DNA from: QZKY01 sp963666295
Lineage (GTDB): Bacteria > Pseudomonadota > Gammaproteobacteria > Burkholderiales > Burkholderiaceae_D
DNA: 64,000 nucleotides
NCBI GenBank assembly: GCA_963666295.1
Contig: OY762707.1
Span: forward strand, 1,364,001-1,428,000
Direction: 5' to 3'
Below, one piece after another: positions 18,867 through 27,996 of the stretch (its first letter is position 1; every line of letters starts with the position of its first letter). A program made the position numbers and the translations under genes. Under the pieces are notes generated by a model, which was not told the origin of the DNA, did not search any database, and was given only the letters and a program-made list of their open reading frames with translations.

Positions 18867-21425
18867 ATGGACACATCACACACATTGGCTTTGGACAGCT
18901 TTTTGCCCTATATGCGCGACGTCATTCGCTGCGAGCAATCCTTGCGCGAATTAAGCCTTACCTGGCGCATGATCGAGGCATCGGCCAAGATGAATTGCCC
19001 GATTGAGGCGCGCACCATTATCCCAACGATGACCGCCACACGTGACGGTTTTGACAGGCTGGAAGAAGAGTTGGTGACCAGTATGGTGCGCGAGAAGGTC
19101 GCGAATGTGCTGGCCGAGATCGGCACCAAGGCGCATAACGTAATCGACATTGTGGTGCGCAACTTGTATGAGCGCACCGCCGACGTGGGTTTTCTGGCAA
19201 CGGATAATGAATTGTGTACTTTTGTAGCAGGGTTGCACAGCGATCCACAGGCGATATATGAACGCCTGATTGCTTACCGCAACAAATACACGGTCTATGA
19301 TGAAATCATGTTGCTGGATGTTAATGGCAATGTGCTGATGCAGATCGACGACTATATGGAGATTGAGGGTAGTCAGGATTCGCTCATCAAGGAAACGCTG
19401 GCCTCAGATGATTACGTCGAGACATTTCGCGCAACGGATTTGCGACCAAACAAGCGCCAGGCATTGATCTATTCACGCAAGATGCATCATCCGGAAACCA
19501 ATGAGGTTGTTGGACTGCTTTGCCTGTGTTTCAATTTCGAGGAAGAGATGGCGGGCATTTTTCACACGCATCGTGATCCGGCAGAGCGCGCCAATATGTT
19601 GTTGCTGGATGGCGAGAATCGTGTGATTGCTAGCGCCGATCCCTTGTGGATGCCGCCTGGATCCATCGTGCCGGTCAATCGCGATGCGAGTGCCGAATTG
19701 CAGATTTACGGTGGTCGCCAATATCTGATTCGTACCTTTTTTACCGACGGTTACCAGGCTTACAAAGGGCCTCCGGGGTGGCAAGGCCAGGTCATGGTGC
19801 CGGTTGATGTCGCTTTTTCGGCCAGCAATAGCAATGCGCTGGACAGAGTCGATTCATCGGTGTCAGATGGCTTGTTGGCGCATGCGCAGACGTTTTGCCC
19901 CCCGTTGTATGAAATCATGAATGCGGCAGAAACGATACGACGTGTGGTCTGGAATGGGCAAGTGATGACGGCCGGACAAAATGGTGATGTGCTGAAACTC
20001 AAGACCGTACTGGATCAGATCAGCGAGACTGGAAATCGGAGTAATGAGCTGTTTTCGAAATCAATTCGGGATTTGTATGAAACCGTGCTGACATCCAGTT
20101 TGCGTGACGGCGAATTCGCGTCGCAGTTATTGGTGGATTTGCTGGATCGCAACTTGTACGAGCGCGCCAACGATTGCCGTTGGTGGGCGTTGACGCCAGA
20201 GTTACGCGCTACGCTGGCTACGGGAGAGTTTGACCAGCAGGCCGTGGCGAAAATGACGGAAATACTGGCCTACATCAATTCGCTTTATACGGTTTACACA
20301 CGCCTGTTTATTTATGACCGTAACGGCACGACTGTGGCAAGTACGGAGTTGCACGGCTTGAATGGGGCGCCGTCGGTAGTGGGAATGGCGGTTGGCGAGG
20401 CGGTACTGGCCAACACGCTGGGACTGCCGACGGAGCAGCATTATCACGTTACGGCGTTCGAGAGAGACGCGCTTTATGATGGCCGACCGACGTATGTTTA
20501 CCACGCTGCGATTCGTGATCCGGAAAATGCGGAGATCGTGGTTGGCGGCATCGGTATCGTCTTCGATTCGGCGCTGGAATTCGAGTCCATGCTGAGGGGT
20601 GGCTTGGGCGAACGTACGGAAATGACCGCTTTTTACATTAATCGATCCGGGCGCATTATTTCAAGCACGGATCCTTTGCGTCCGGTTGGCTCGCAGCTTG
20701 AGATCGAACCGGAGTTTCTGCAACTGAACAATGGTTGCAGTGCGTCGCGCATCGTGCTGCATGATGGCAATTACGCCATCATGGGGTGTTCGGTTTCCAG
20801 TGGTTACCGCGAATTCAAGGTGAGTGACGGGTATGAAGAAGACGTGATTGCTGTGGTGTACAAGGCATTCGGTGCGGTTGCGAAGCGCATGGGGGTCGGG
20901 TACAGCCAGCGTCAGAAAGTCATGCTGGAAGATGCGCCATCTGTATCCGGGGGGCAGGAATTTGCGACCTTCTTTATCGACGACAAATTGTATGCGCTCC
21001 CGGCTATCAGTGTGCTGGAGGCTTATCCAGGACTGGAAATTACGCCGAACCGGATTGGCAATAGCCGGGCCTGTGTGGGGATGTTGGCGTTGCCGCGGGA
21101 AGTGATCTGGGTATTTGATCTGGGCTATCTGGTGCGCGGTGAATCGTCCGTGGTGGATAGCAGCAGTCAGGTGCTGATTGCGCAGCATGACGGGCATTCG
21201 TTCGGTTTGCTGGTAAGTGAGCTGCATGGTGTGCCGGAGTTCAATGTGTCGCAAATTGTGCCGACGCCATTGGCCAGGCTGTCTGAGGGGATGTTGATCC
21301 CGCAAGTGATTAAGGCAAATGCCGGGCGCTTGCTGATTCAGGCCATTGACATCGCCTGCCTGTTCAAGCTGTTGAACGTGGGCGCAGTTCTGGAAAAGTC
21401 TGACAACTTGCTGGATGCCGCCTGA
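18867..21425 (+). CDS. Soluble tandem Cache-like sensor fused to CheW
   Basis: An 852-residue protein with no signal peptide and no membrane span. Residues about 90-310 and 420-660 are two copies of one module. Both contain R-N-L-Y-E-R (98-103 and 428-433), a Y-T-V-Y segment with a following D-x-N-G strand (141-155 and 474-487), a D-P-L turn (258-260 and 602-604) and G-Y-x-x-(Y/F)-K. These resemble dCache ligand-binding folds. Residues about 696-838 are a CheW domain (F-A-T-F-F-I-D-D-K-L-Y-A-L-P through G-R-L-L-I-Q-A-I-D). It should dock onto a CheA or MCP array, but no che genes are nearby. The ATG start is chosen over an upstream in-frame codon lacking a ribosome site. Confidence 0.75.
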   Translation: MDTSHTLALDSFLPYMRDVIRCEQSLRELSLTWRMIEASAKMNCPIEARTIIPTMTATRDGFDRLEEELVTSMVREKVANVLAEIGTKAHNVIDIVVRNLYERTADVGFLATDNELCTFVAGLHSDPQAIYERLIAYRNKYTVYDEIMLLDVNGNVLMQIDDYMEIEGSQDSLIKETLASDDYVETFRATDLRPNKRQALIYSRKMHHPETNEVVGLLCLCFNFEEEMAGIFHTHRDPAERANMLLLDGENRVIASADPLWMPPGSIVPVNRDASAELQIYGGRQYLIRTFFTDGYQAYKGPPGWQGQVMVPVDVAFSASNSNALDRVDSSVSDGLLAHAQTFCPPLYEIMNAAETIRRVVWNGQVMTAGQNGDVLKLKTVLDQISETGNRSNELFSKSIRDLYETVLTSSLRDGEFASQLLVDLLDRNLYERANDCRWWALTPELRATLATGEFDQQAVAKMTEILAYINSLYTVYTRLFIYDRNGTTVASTELHGLNGAPSVVGMAVGEAVLANTLGLPTEQHYHVTAFERDALYDGRPTYVYHAAIRDPENAEIVVGGIGIVFDSALEFESMLRGGLGERTEMTAFYINRSGRIISSTDPLRPVGSQLEIEPEFLQLNNGCSASRIVLHDGNYAIMGCSVSSGYREFKVSDGYEEDVIAVVYKAFGAVAKRMGVGYSQRQKVMLEDAPSVSGGQEFATFFIDDKLYALPAISVLEAYPGLEITPNRIGNSRACVGMLALPREVIWVFDLGYLVRGESSVVDSSSQVLIAQHDGHSFGLLVSELHGVPEFNVSQIVPTPLARLSEGMLIPQVIKANAGRLLIQAIDIACLFKLLNVGAVLEKSDNLLDAA

Positions 21426-21448
21426 TTTGGAAAAAAGGGATGGCTACG

Positions 21449-21477
21449 AAGCGCTTCTGCGGAGGCGCTTTTTTATT
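21449..21477 (+). terminator. Rho-independent terminator after the Cache-CheW gene
   Basis: A 9-bp stem (21449-21457 with 21462-21470, one T-G pair) with a TGCG loop is followed by TTTTTT. It separates the CheW gene from the next small gene, so that gene has its own promoter or depends on readthrough. Confidence 0.9.
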
Positions 21478-21544
21478 TCGCTAAAGTATGGCGATTTGAT
21501 GCCGTTCTTGGTGCGAGGACAACTTTCTGGTTTTGTTTGCCGAC

Positions 21545-22027
21545 ATGAAGAATAAATACGAACATCTGATTCTGGACGATGCTGCCAAGCAGCGAATCAT
21601 TGCAGTGATGATGTATGGCAACAACAAGGAGCAGTCCATCGGCTTTTTCAGGGTGGTGACCGGTTTGTATTACCTGTCAAAAATCATGGTTGAGGATGAA
21701 CTGGACTTCAAGGTGATTGATAAAAAATTCAATCGTTTCATTTTCGACACTATCGGCCGCGGCCACAGTATTACCAGTGTTTTGCAGTACCTGAGCAGCA
21801 AGAAGGTGTTGTGGGTGCTGGAGTCGCGCTCATTTGTGCAGACGTTTCTGGATTACTTCCCTGAAATATCACTGTCCAAAATGCAGATTTTGCTTTCGGT
21901 TAACCTGTCCGTTTCCAAGAAGATTTCGGCTTTGCCGGTTGAAGGGCCGCTTCGCGATTGGCTCATCAGGCAAAGCAGTGTTGGACAGGCGGTTGACGGT
22001 GAAGGCGCGTCAGCTGCGGGGCAGTAG
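21545..22027 (+). CDS. Uncharacterised 160-residue protein
   Basis: I do not recognise a family. The protein is soluble and mostly helical in appearance, with a moderately hydrophobic centre (F-F-R-V-V-T-G-L-Y-Y-L-S-K-I-M) and a small-residue tail (G-E-G-A-S-A-A-G-Q). Codon use matches the neighbours. The start is uncertain: the ATG chosen lacks a good ribosome site, and a TTG 12 bases upstream is in frame. It follows the signalling pair (GGDEF-EAL, Cache-CheW) but is separated from it by a terminator. It faces the CNP1 gene convergently. Confidence 0.55.
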   Translation: MKNKYEHLILDDAAKQRIIAVMMYGNNKEQSIGFFRVVTGLYYLSKIMVEDELDFKVIDKKFNRFIFDTIGRGHSITSVLQYLSSKKVLWVLESRSFVQTFLDYFPEISLSKMQILLSVNLSVSKKISALPVEGPLRDWLIRQSSVGQAVDGEGASAAGQ

Positions 22028-22050
22028 ATTTTCCCCGGCGCAAACCATAC

Positions 22051-22629
22051 TCACCAGTCTTCAACAGGCTTCTTGTCCTTTACGCGTTCGACAATTTGTT
22101 CCGCCGTGCCTGAAACGAGGCCCACATCGCAGAAATAGTCTCTGGAAAGTGCAACACGGAAGCGGGTGTGCGCACGGGTTGAAATGGGGCGCCACTTGTT
22201 GATGCGGGCGCGCGCCCATGTGCCATCTTCGCGACCATACGCATATTGCTTGTAGTCATGCGAGCCGCAACGCAAACCTTCATGGTTAATGGTGCGCGCA
22301 CCGGAATGGCTGGTGGTGACAATGGTGTAGTAAACCGTGTGGTCTTGTTTGTCGACGGAAATGGATTTCGCGTCCAGCGCGTAGGATCGCTGGTCTGCCG
22401 GCCCGGCATTGAAAGGCAGCAGGTTTTTGGCTTCCGGGAAGGCAGGCAAAACGACTGCGACTTCCTCCTTCGCCTTTTTTGGTCTGTCAGCGAAGGCGTC
22501 ATCAGAAAATTCATTGTCTTCTGCGTGTGCCGTCGATACAAACATCAAAAACAGCATCGTCATACCCAGGGCGTACCACGGTTTGCACTTTCTAGCCGAC
22601 CTGGATTGATGCGGGTTATCTTTTTTCAT
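22051..22629 (-). CDS. CNP1-like family exported protein
   Basis: A 192-residue protein of the CNP1-like family (PF08750), known mainly from betaproteobacteria and without an assigned function. The N-terminus has a long basic region, then a hydrophobic segment ending in S-T-A-H-A, a likely signal peptidase site near residue 36. The mature part has the family pattern Y-x-I-V-T-T-S-x-S-G-A-R-T-I-N-x-E-G-L-R-C, then D-G-T-W-A-R-A, W-R-P-I and a late R-D-Y-F-C. The two conserved cysteines may form a disulfide. Its start overlaps the end of rppH by 14 bases, so translation is likely coupled. Confidence 0.82.
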   Translation of the reverse strand: MKKDNPHQSRSARKCKPWYALGMTMLFLMFVSTAHAEDNEFSDDAFADRPKKAKEEVAVVLPAFPEAKNLLPFNAGPADQRSYALDAKSISVDKQDHTVYYTIVTTSHSGARTINHEGLRCGSHDYKQYAYGREDGTWARARINKWRPISTRAHTRFRVALSRDYFCDVGLVSGTAEQIVERVKDKKPVEDW

Positions 22630-23191
22630 GGTGTTTCGCTGCAATAGGGGGGCGATTATCGTGCGGCCCTTTTTTTGGCGCAGGCGTATAGTTTTTACGC
22701 GGACGATTTCTGCGCGTGGCAGGCGGCAAATGGCGTGACAACTCTTCCAGCGCGAGCTGGTAGACGCCGCGCTTGAATTCAATGACGACCTCAAGCGGGG
22801 CCCAGTAATCGTGCCAGCGCCAGGCATCAAATTCCGGGTTGCTGCTATAGCGCAGGTTGACATCCGTGTCGCGGCCGACGAGCCGCAACAAAAACCAGAT
22901 TTGTTTCTGGCCGCGGTAGTGGCCTCTTATCTCGCGTCGTATGAAGTGTTCTGGCACTTCATAGCGAAGCCAGTCCTTTGTACGGCCGACAATTTCCACA
23001 TGCTCAGCACGCAAGCCGGTTTCTTCTTCCAGCTCACGGTACATGGCCTGTTCCGGTGTTTCTCCAAACTTGATCCCGCCTTGCGGGAACTGCCACGAGT
23101 GTTCTCTTGCTCGTTTACCCCACCAAACCTTATTGTGCAGATTTAACAGAATAATGCCGACGTTGGAGCGGAATCCTTCACGATCCAGCAT
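22616..23191 (-). CDS. rppH: RNA pyrophosphohydrolase
   Basis: Nudix hydrolase that removes pyrophosphate from 5'-triphosphorylated RNA and so opens mRNAs for RNase E. The 191-residue protein has the Nudix box G-G-I-K-F-G-E-T-P-E-Q-A-M-Y-R-E-L-x-E-E-T-G-L and the RppH/NudH features W-Q-F-P-Q-G-G and W-F-L-L. The basic C-terminal tail (R-R-N-R-P-R-K-N-Y) is longer than the catalytic domain needs, as in other betaproteobacteria. It is divergent from proS, the usual neighbour in this group. Confidence 0.95.
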   Translation of the reverse strand: MLDREGFRSNVGIILLNLHNKVWWGKRAREHSWQFPQGGIKFGETPEQAMYRELEEETGLRAEHVEIVGRTKDWLRYEVPEHFIRREIRGHYRGQKQIWFLLRLVGRDTDVNLRYSSNPEFDAWRWHDYWAPLEVVIEFKRGVYQLALEELSRHLPPATRRNRPRKNYTPAPKKGPHDNRPPIAAKHHEKR

Positions 23192-23382
23192 ATTGCCTCT
23201 TGATTCTTTTTGCTGCCCCGCATTCCATGGACATTGGTCTACATGCCGACAACCTGAATGTGTGCGGCAGAAGCAAACTTATACCTGTCTCATTGGAGCG
23301 CGCCTGACAAGCAATTAATCCTTTAAAATTGCGTAAATTATACTCCTCATTCATTAAAAGAATTTAAAAAGAAACCACGCCG

Positions 23383-25122
23383 ATGCGAGCCTCACAATTT
23401 TTTATCTCAACCTTAAGAGATGCACCTGCAGATGCGGAAATCGTCAGTCATAAACTGATGCTGCGTGCGGGCATGATTAAACGACTGAGTTCAGGCATTT
23501 ATACCTACATGCCAATGGGCTTGCGGGTGATTAGAAAAGTCGAAAACATTATTCGCGAAGAAATGAATCGCGCGGGGGCGGTTGAATTGTTGATGCCGCT
23601 CGTGCAACCGGCGGAGCTCTGGCAGGAAACCGGGCGCTGGCAGAAGTACGGACCGGAGCTGTTGCGCGTTAAGGACCGTCATGGGCGGGATTTCATCATT
23701 CAGCCTACGTCGGAGGAGGTGGTGACGGACATTGCACGTTCCGAGATTCGTTCGTACCGTCAGTTGCCTGTCAACTTCTATCACATCCAGACCAAGTTTC
23801 GTGATGAGCGCCGCCCACGTTTCGGCTTGATGCGCGGGCGTGAATTCACGATGAAGGATGCGTATTCCTTTGATCGCGATGCAGAGGGCATGCGCCTGTC
23901 TTATCAGGTGATGTTTGATACCTACATCCGGATTTTTGAGCGTTTCGGTTTGCAATTCCGCGCAGTGGCAGCCGATAACGGGGCCATTGGCGGTTCGGGT
24001 TCGCATGAGTTTCATGTTATTGCCGATACGGGTGAGGACGCGCTGGTGTATTGCCCGACTTCAGATTACGCAGCCAATATGGAAGCGGCAGAATCCATGC
24101 CCCACACGCAGGGGCGTCCATTGCCGACCGAGCAGTTGCAGAAAATTGAAACGCCCGGCAAGAAAACGATGGAGGATGTGGCAGATTTCCTCGCGCTGCC
24201 GCTGGATCGGCTAGTCAAGTTTATTGCGGTAATGTGTCAAGGTGACAAAGAAGATGCGCCGGAACAATTTGCGGTCATTCTGTTGCGTGGCGATCATGAC
24301 TTGAATGAAGTCAAAACCCAGAACCGGATTGGTGCATTCCGCTTTGCCAGTGATGAGGAAATCGTGCAGCATACAGGCTGTCGCCCGGGCTATCTGGGGC
24401 CGGTTGGGCTTAAAGATGTGGCCATTTATGCCGATTATGCAGTTGAAGCGATGGGCGACTTTGCATGCGGCGCAAATGAAGCGGGTTATCACCTGACCGG
24501 TGTGAACTGGGAGCGTGATGCGATGTTGCCGGAAACGATTGCTGACTTTCGCAACGTGGTTGCGGGCGATCCGTCTCCGGATGGCAAGGGTGTGCTGGAA
24601 ATCCAGCGCGGCATTGAGGTCGGCCATGTGTTCCAGCTGGGCGATTGCTATTCCGAAGACATGAATGCAACTTTTCTGGACGAAAACGGCAAAACGCAGC
24701 TGATGCAGATGGGGTGTTATGGGATTGGCGTGACGCGCATCCTGGGCGCAGCGATCGAGCAGAATTTTGATGATAGCGGCATCATCTGGCCGGAAGCGAT
24801 TGCACCGTTTGAAGTGGTGTTGTGCCCGATGGGGTATGAACGTAGCGAGGCGGTCAAGGAACAGACGGACAAGCTGCATGACGATTTGCTGCAGGCGGGC
24901 GTGGATGTCATTCTGGATGATCGTGGCGAGCGTCCGGGCGTGATGTTTGCTGACTGGGAGTTAATCGGTGTGCCGCACCGCGTGGTCATTGGTGATCGCG
25001 GGCTTAAAGAGGGTGTGCTGGAATACAAGGGGCGTCGGGATGAGCAGGCTACGGCTATTCCGATTGAAGCGGTCAGCGGGTTCATTCAATCGCAGATTGC
25101 CAATCGAAACAAGTCTGACTGA
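23383..25122 (+). CDS. proS: Prolyl-tRNA synthetase
   Basis: Class II synthetase of the bacterial ProS type 1, 579 residues. Motif 2 reads F-R-D-E-R-R-P-R-F-G-L-M-R-G-R-E-F and motif 3 is in G-C-Y-G-I-G-V-T-R. The insertion between motifs 2 and 3 (about residues 225-400) is the editing domain that clears mischarged Ala-tRNA-Pro. The C-terminal anticodon-binding domain follows. A TATACT-like -10 lies at 23339-23344. Confidence 0.98.
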   Translation: MRASQFFISTLRDAPADAEIVSHKLMLRAGMIKRLSSGIYTYMPMGLRVIRKVENIIREEMNRAGAVELLMPLVQPAELWQETGRWQKYGPELLRVKDRHGRDFIIQPTSEEVVTDIARSEIRSYRQLPVNFYHIQTKFRDERRPRFGLMRGREFTMKDAYSFDRDAEGMRLSYQVMFDTYIRIFERFGLQFRAVAADNGAIGGSGSHEFHVIADTGEDALVYCPTSDYAANMEAAESMPHTQGRPLPTEQLQKIETPGKKTMEDVADFLALPLDRLVKFIAVMCQGDKEDAPEQFAVILLRGDHDLNEVKTQNRIGAFRFASDEEIVQHTGCRPGYLGPVGLKDVAIYADYAVEAMGDFACGANEAGYHLTGVNWERDAMLPETIADFRNVVAGDPSPDGKGVLEIQRGIEVGHVFQLGDCYSEDMNATFLDENGKTQLMQMGCYGIGVTRILGAAIEQNFDDSGIIWPEAIAPFEVVLCPMGYERSEAVKEQTDKLHDDLLQAGVDVILDDRGERPGVMFADWELIGVPHRVVIGDRGLKEGVLEYKGRRDEQATAIPIEAVSGFIQSQIANRNKSD

Positions 25123-25174
25123 TAGCTGACAACTGCACCTGAAAGCTTGTGCAGGGAGGCTTTGGAGGCAGGGT

Positions 25175-25780
25175 ATGATTGCAATACGTCTTTGCAGGTG
25201 CTTGCTGCTGATGTGTCTGATCGGTGTCTGTGCACCTGCATGGGCCGGCAATCAGCAGGAAGACGCCATTAGCGATGCAGTGCGTTCAGCTTTATCCAGA
25301 GAGATCACGGATGCCAGTCCGCCCAAGCCGAATTTTGATGATGTGCAGCAGCGTATTCAGTACCTGAACTGGCTGGCTGAAAAGTCGACGCGCTTGAAGT
25401 CACGTATTGCAGATGACCGCGCGCGCAAGGAGTTTCTGGAAACGGTCTGGTATGAGGCACGTCGCGCCGGGCTGGATCCGGAGATGGTGCTGGGTCTGAT
25501 TCAGGTTGAATCCGCCTTTCGCAAATACGCCATTTCTGGAGCCAAGGCACTGGGTTACATGCAAGTCATGCCCTTCTGGACACGCGTGGTCGGAGATGGC
25601 GATCCCCGAAAACTTTTTCACATGCAAACCAACTTGCGTTATGGCTGCTCGATTTTGCGCATGTATATCGATATGGAAGGGGGCGATCTTTTCATGGCCC
25701 TGGGGCGTTATAACGGGAGTCGCGGATACCGAAAATATCCCAAAGCGGTACTGTCAGCCTGGAATAAGTGGAAGCGTTAG
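25175..25780 (+). CDS. Small lytic transglycosylase (SLT domain)
   Basis: A periplasmic murein-cleaving enzyme, 201 residues. The signal peptide ends A-P-A-W-A before Gly25. The goose-type lysozyme-like domain covers residues about 90-195, with catalytic Glu112 in G-L-I-Q-V-E-S-A-F-R, then G-A-K-A-L-G-Y-M-Q-V-M-P and A-L-G-R-Y-N-G-S-R-G. It starts 52 bases after proS behind a GGAGGCAGGG ribosome site and may be cotranscribed. A bidirectional terminator follows. Confidence 0.92.
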   Translation: MIAIRLCRCLLLMCLIGVCAPAWAGNQQEDAISDAVRSALSREITDASPPKPNFDDVQQRIQYLNWLAEKSTRLKSRIADDRARKEFLETVWYEARRAGLDPEMVLGLIQVESAFRKYAISGAKALGYMQVMPFWTRVVGDGDPRKLFHMQTNLRYGCSILRMYIDMEGGDLFMALGRYNGSRGYRKYPKAVLSAWNKWKR

Positions 25781-25852
25781 AGAGATACTGTGAACAAGTA
25801 TCCCAGTCGGTGGCGGGGGATCTGCCCCGCTGTACGTTGCGCTTCGCCCAAA

Positions 25853-25888
25853 ATAAAAAAGCCCGTGGCGTTGGCCATGGGCTTTTTT
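25853..25888. terminator. Bidirectional terminator between converging genes
   Basis: A 10-bp stem (25860-25869 with 25874-25883, one G-T pair) with a GTTG loop is flanked by A-rich sequence on the left and TTTTTT on the right. It can end both the transglycosylase transcript (plus) and the SWIB transcript (minus). Confidence 0.9.
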
Positions 25889-25905
25889 GTAAGGCTTTTC
25901 AGTAT

Positions 25906-26190
25906 TTATGACAGGTGCTTGGAGACGAGTTTTGTCATTTCAAACATGCTCACCTGCGGCTTGCCGTCAAAAACTGCCAGAAGTTTTTCATCCGCATTGA
26001 TATTGCGTTTGTTTGCGGGATCCTGAAGGTTGTTTTGCTTGATGTACTCCCAAATCTTCTTGGTAACTTCGGTGCGTGGCATAGGTGTAGACCCAATGAC
26101 GGCGGCCAGTTCGGCAGAAATCGTCAGGGGTTTCATGAATGCCGCGTTGGGTGCGCGCTTTTTGCTTGTTTCAGATTTTGTTTTTGCCAT
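25906..26190 (-). CDS. SWIB/MDM2-domain protein
   Basis: A 94-residue basic protein. After a lysine-rich start (M-A-K-T-K-S-E-T-S-K-K-R), residues about 18-92 form one SWIB domain: L-T-I-S-A-E-L-A-A-V-I-G, R-T-E-V-T-K-K-I-W-E-Y-I-K-x-N-x-L-Q-D-P, N-I-N-A-D-E-K-L and F-D-G-K-P-x-V-S-M-F-E-M. The domain is best known from eukaryotic chromatin remodelling. Stand-alone bacterial copies occur in betaproteobacteria and chlamydiae, where a DNA/chromosome role is suspected but not established. It has its own gene unit beside ffh. Confidence 0.92.
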   Translation of the reverse strand: MAKTKSETSKKRAPNAAFMKPLTISAELAAVIGSTPMPRTEVTKKIWEYIKQNNLQDPANKRNINADEKLLAVFDGKPQVSMFEMTKLVSKHLS

Positions 26191-26363
26191 GTTAGAGCCC
26201 TATTCACAAAAAAACGGGTGGGATGTAAGTTGCGCAGAAGAAATGCGTTGCCAACAAAATAGTGTTTTGTTTCGACAGGCTGCGCAAGCATTTTTTGAAG
26301 TTTGATTTAAATTTCTGTCTTCCTGTGCGTAAATTGCTACATTGAAGAGCCTTTAAGCTACCC

Positions 26364-27719
26364 CTATCGCATTCCCATGCCGCGCAGGATTTTCGCCATG
26401 CCGCCGCCCTTGCCGAGCTTTTTCATCATGGATTGCATTTGTTCAAACTGAGAAAGCATACGGTTTACTTCCTGTATCTGCACACCTGCACCGGTAGCGA
26501 TACGACGCTTTCTGGAGGCTTTGATGATGTCCGGCCTGGAGCGCTCCTTGGGCGTCATGGCGTTAATGATGCCTTGCATGCGGCGCATATTGCGCTCGAC
26601 CTGTTCGACATTGGCGCTGCTGGCAGACTGCTGGAACTGGGCGGGTAATTTGCCCACCATGCCAGCAAAGCCGCCCATCTTGTTCATTTGGGAGAGCTGA
26701 TCCTTGAAATCGTTCAGATCAAATCGGCCGCCGCTTTTAATTTTTTTCGCCAGATTTTCGGCGGTTTTTTCATCAATGCCTTTTCGCGCATCTTCAACCA
26801 AGGACAGAATATCGCCCATGCCGAGAATGCGGTCAGCCATCCGTTTCGGGTCAAACGGTTCCAGCCCATCCAGTTTCTCGGATACGCCCGCGAACTTGAT
26901 TGGCTTTCCGGTGACGTGTCGGACTGACAGTGCAGCACCGCCACGCGAATCACCATCTAGCTTCGTGAGTACGACGCCGGTGAGCGGCAGCGCGTCGTTA
27001 AAGGCTTTGGCCGTATTGATGGCATCCTGACCGAGCATCGCATCGACGACAAACAGGGTTTCAATTGGTTTGACAGCCGTGTGCAAGCTGGAGATTTCCT
27101 GCATCATCTCTTCGTCGACACCCAGGCGTCCAGCCGTATCGATCAGCAACACATCGTGATAATGACGCTGAGCGAAATCCAGCGCAGCGCGTGCAATGGC
27201 AATCGGGTCGTCAGTTTCGCTGGAGGGAAAGAATTCCGCACCTGCCTGTTCAGTAACGCTGCGCAGCTGTTCAATCGCCGCTGGGCGATAGACGTCTACT
27301 GAAACCGTCAAGACCTTCTTCTTTTTATTTTCTTTCAGAAGCTTGGCCAGTTTGCCGACGGTGGTGGTTTTGCCCGCACCCTGCAAGCCTGCCATCAGGA
27401 TGACAGCGGGCGGTTGGGTGGCAAAACTGAGCTCCGAGGCCTTTGCACCCAGGTCAGCGCCCATGATTGCGGCCAGTTCTTGCTGGACGACACCGACCAA
27501 CGCTTGTCCTGGTGACAGCGAGCCAATCACTTCTTCGCCCAGGGCTTTTTGCTTGATCTGGGCGGTAAGTTCACGCACTACAGGCAGGGAAACGTCAGCT
27601 TCAAGGAGTGCCAGTCGTATTTCACGTAGCATTTCTGACGTGTTTGATTCCGTCAGGCGAGCCTGTCCACGGACAGTTTTGACGACTTTGGCAAGGCGTT
27701 GAGTCAGGTTGTCGAGCAT
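26364..27719 (-). CDS. ffh: Signal recognition particle protein Ffh
   Basis: GTPase subunit of SRP that binds nascent membrane proteins with 4.5S RNA and delivers them to FtsY. At 451 residues it has the N domain, the G domain (G-L-Q-G-A-G-K-T-T-T, D-T-A-G-R, T-K-L-D-G-D-S-R-G-G) and a methionine-rich M domain ending M-M-K-K-L-G-K-G-G-G-M-A-K-I-L-R. I start it at M-L-D-N-L-T-Q-R-L, the family start; the open frame continues 19 codons upstream without similarity. No 4.5S RNA gene was seen nearby. Confidence 0.97.
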   Translation of the reverse strand: MLDNLTQRLAKVVKTVRGQARLTESNTSEMLREIRLALLEADVSLPVVRELTAQIKQKALGEEVIGSLSPGQALVGVVQQELAAIMGADLGAKASELSFATQPPAVILMAGLQGAGKTTTVGKLAKLLKENKKKKVLTVSVDVYRPAAIEQLRSVTEQAGAEFFPSSETDDPIAIARAALDFAQRHYHDVLLIDTAGRLGVDEEMMQEISSLHTAVKPIETLFVVDAMLGQDAINTAKAFNDALPLTGVVLTKLDGDSRGGAALSVRHVTGKPIKFAGVSEKLDGLEPFDPKRMADRILGMGDILSLVEDARKGIDEKTAENLAKKIKSGGRFDLNDFKDQLSQMNKMGGFAGMVGKLPAQFQQSASSANVEQVERNMRRMQGIINAMTPKERSRPDIIKASRKRRIATGAGVQIQEVNRMLSQFEQMQSMMKKLGKGGGMAKILRGMGMR

Positions 27720-27887
27720 AGTATCTTCGTCAATATCAGGAGTAGGGGTAAGCGGCGTGCGCACTTTCTTTTGCAAGCCATTTTAACCGATGCGGCATGC
27801 GTGTTTTGAAGCAAAATTTTGTTTTGATGTGCAGTTGGTCCGCTGGAAAGCGTGCAAGCGGTGGCTTTGTGCACGAATGGGCTGTTC

Positions 27888-27916
27888 TTGTTGCGCTTAT
27901 GGGGAACTTGTATAAT
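27888..27916 (+). promoter_or_regulatory. Sigma-70 type promoter for fhs
   Basis: TTGTTG at 27888-27893 and a perfect TATAAT at 27911-27916 are separated by 17 bases. This predicts transcription from about 27923 and a 75-base leader with a GGAAGG ribosome site. I found no riboswitch consensus (for example the ZTP type) in the leader. Confidence 0.65.
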
Positions 27917-27996
27917 CAAAATCCCGCATTTATGCCATGACGGCTCTTAGGCAAAACCATACCCAAAAAAAGAATCATCAGGAAGGATAACGACAA

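Noticed and set aside
27720..27996. ZTP-type or other folate riboswitch ahead of fhs
   Set aside because: I looked for the conserved ZTP riboswitch core and did not find it; the leader after the -10 is short and shows no strong fold.
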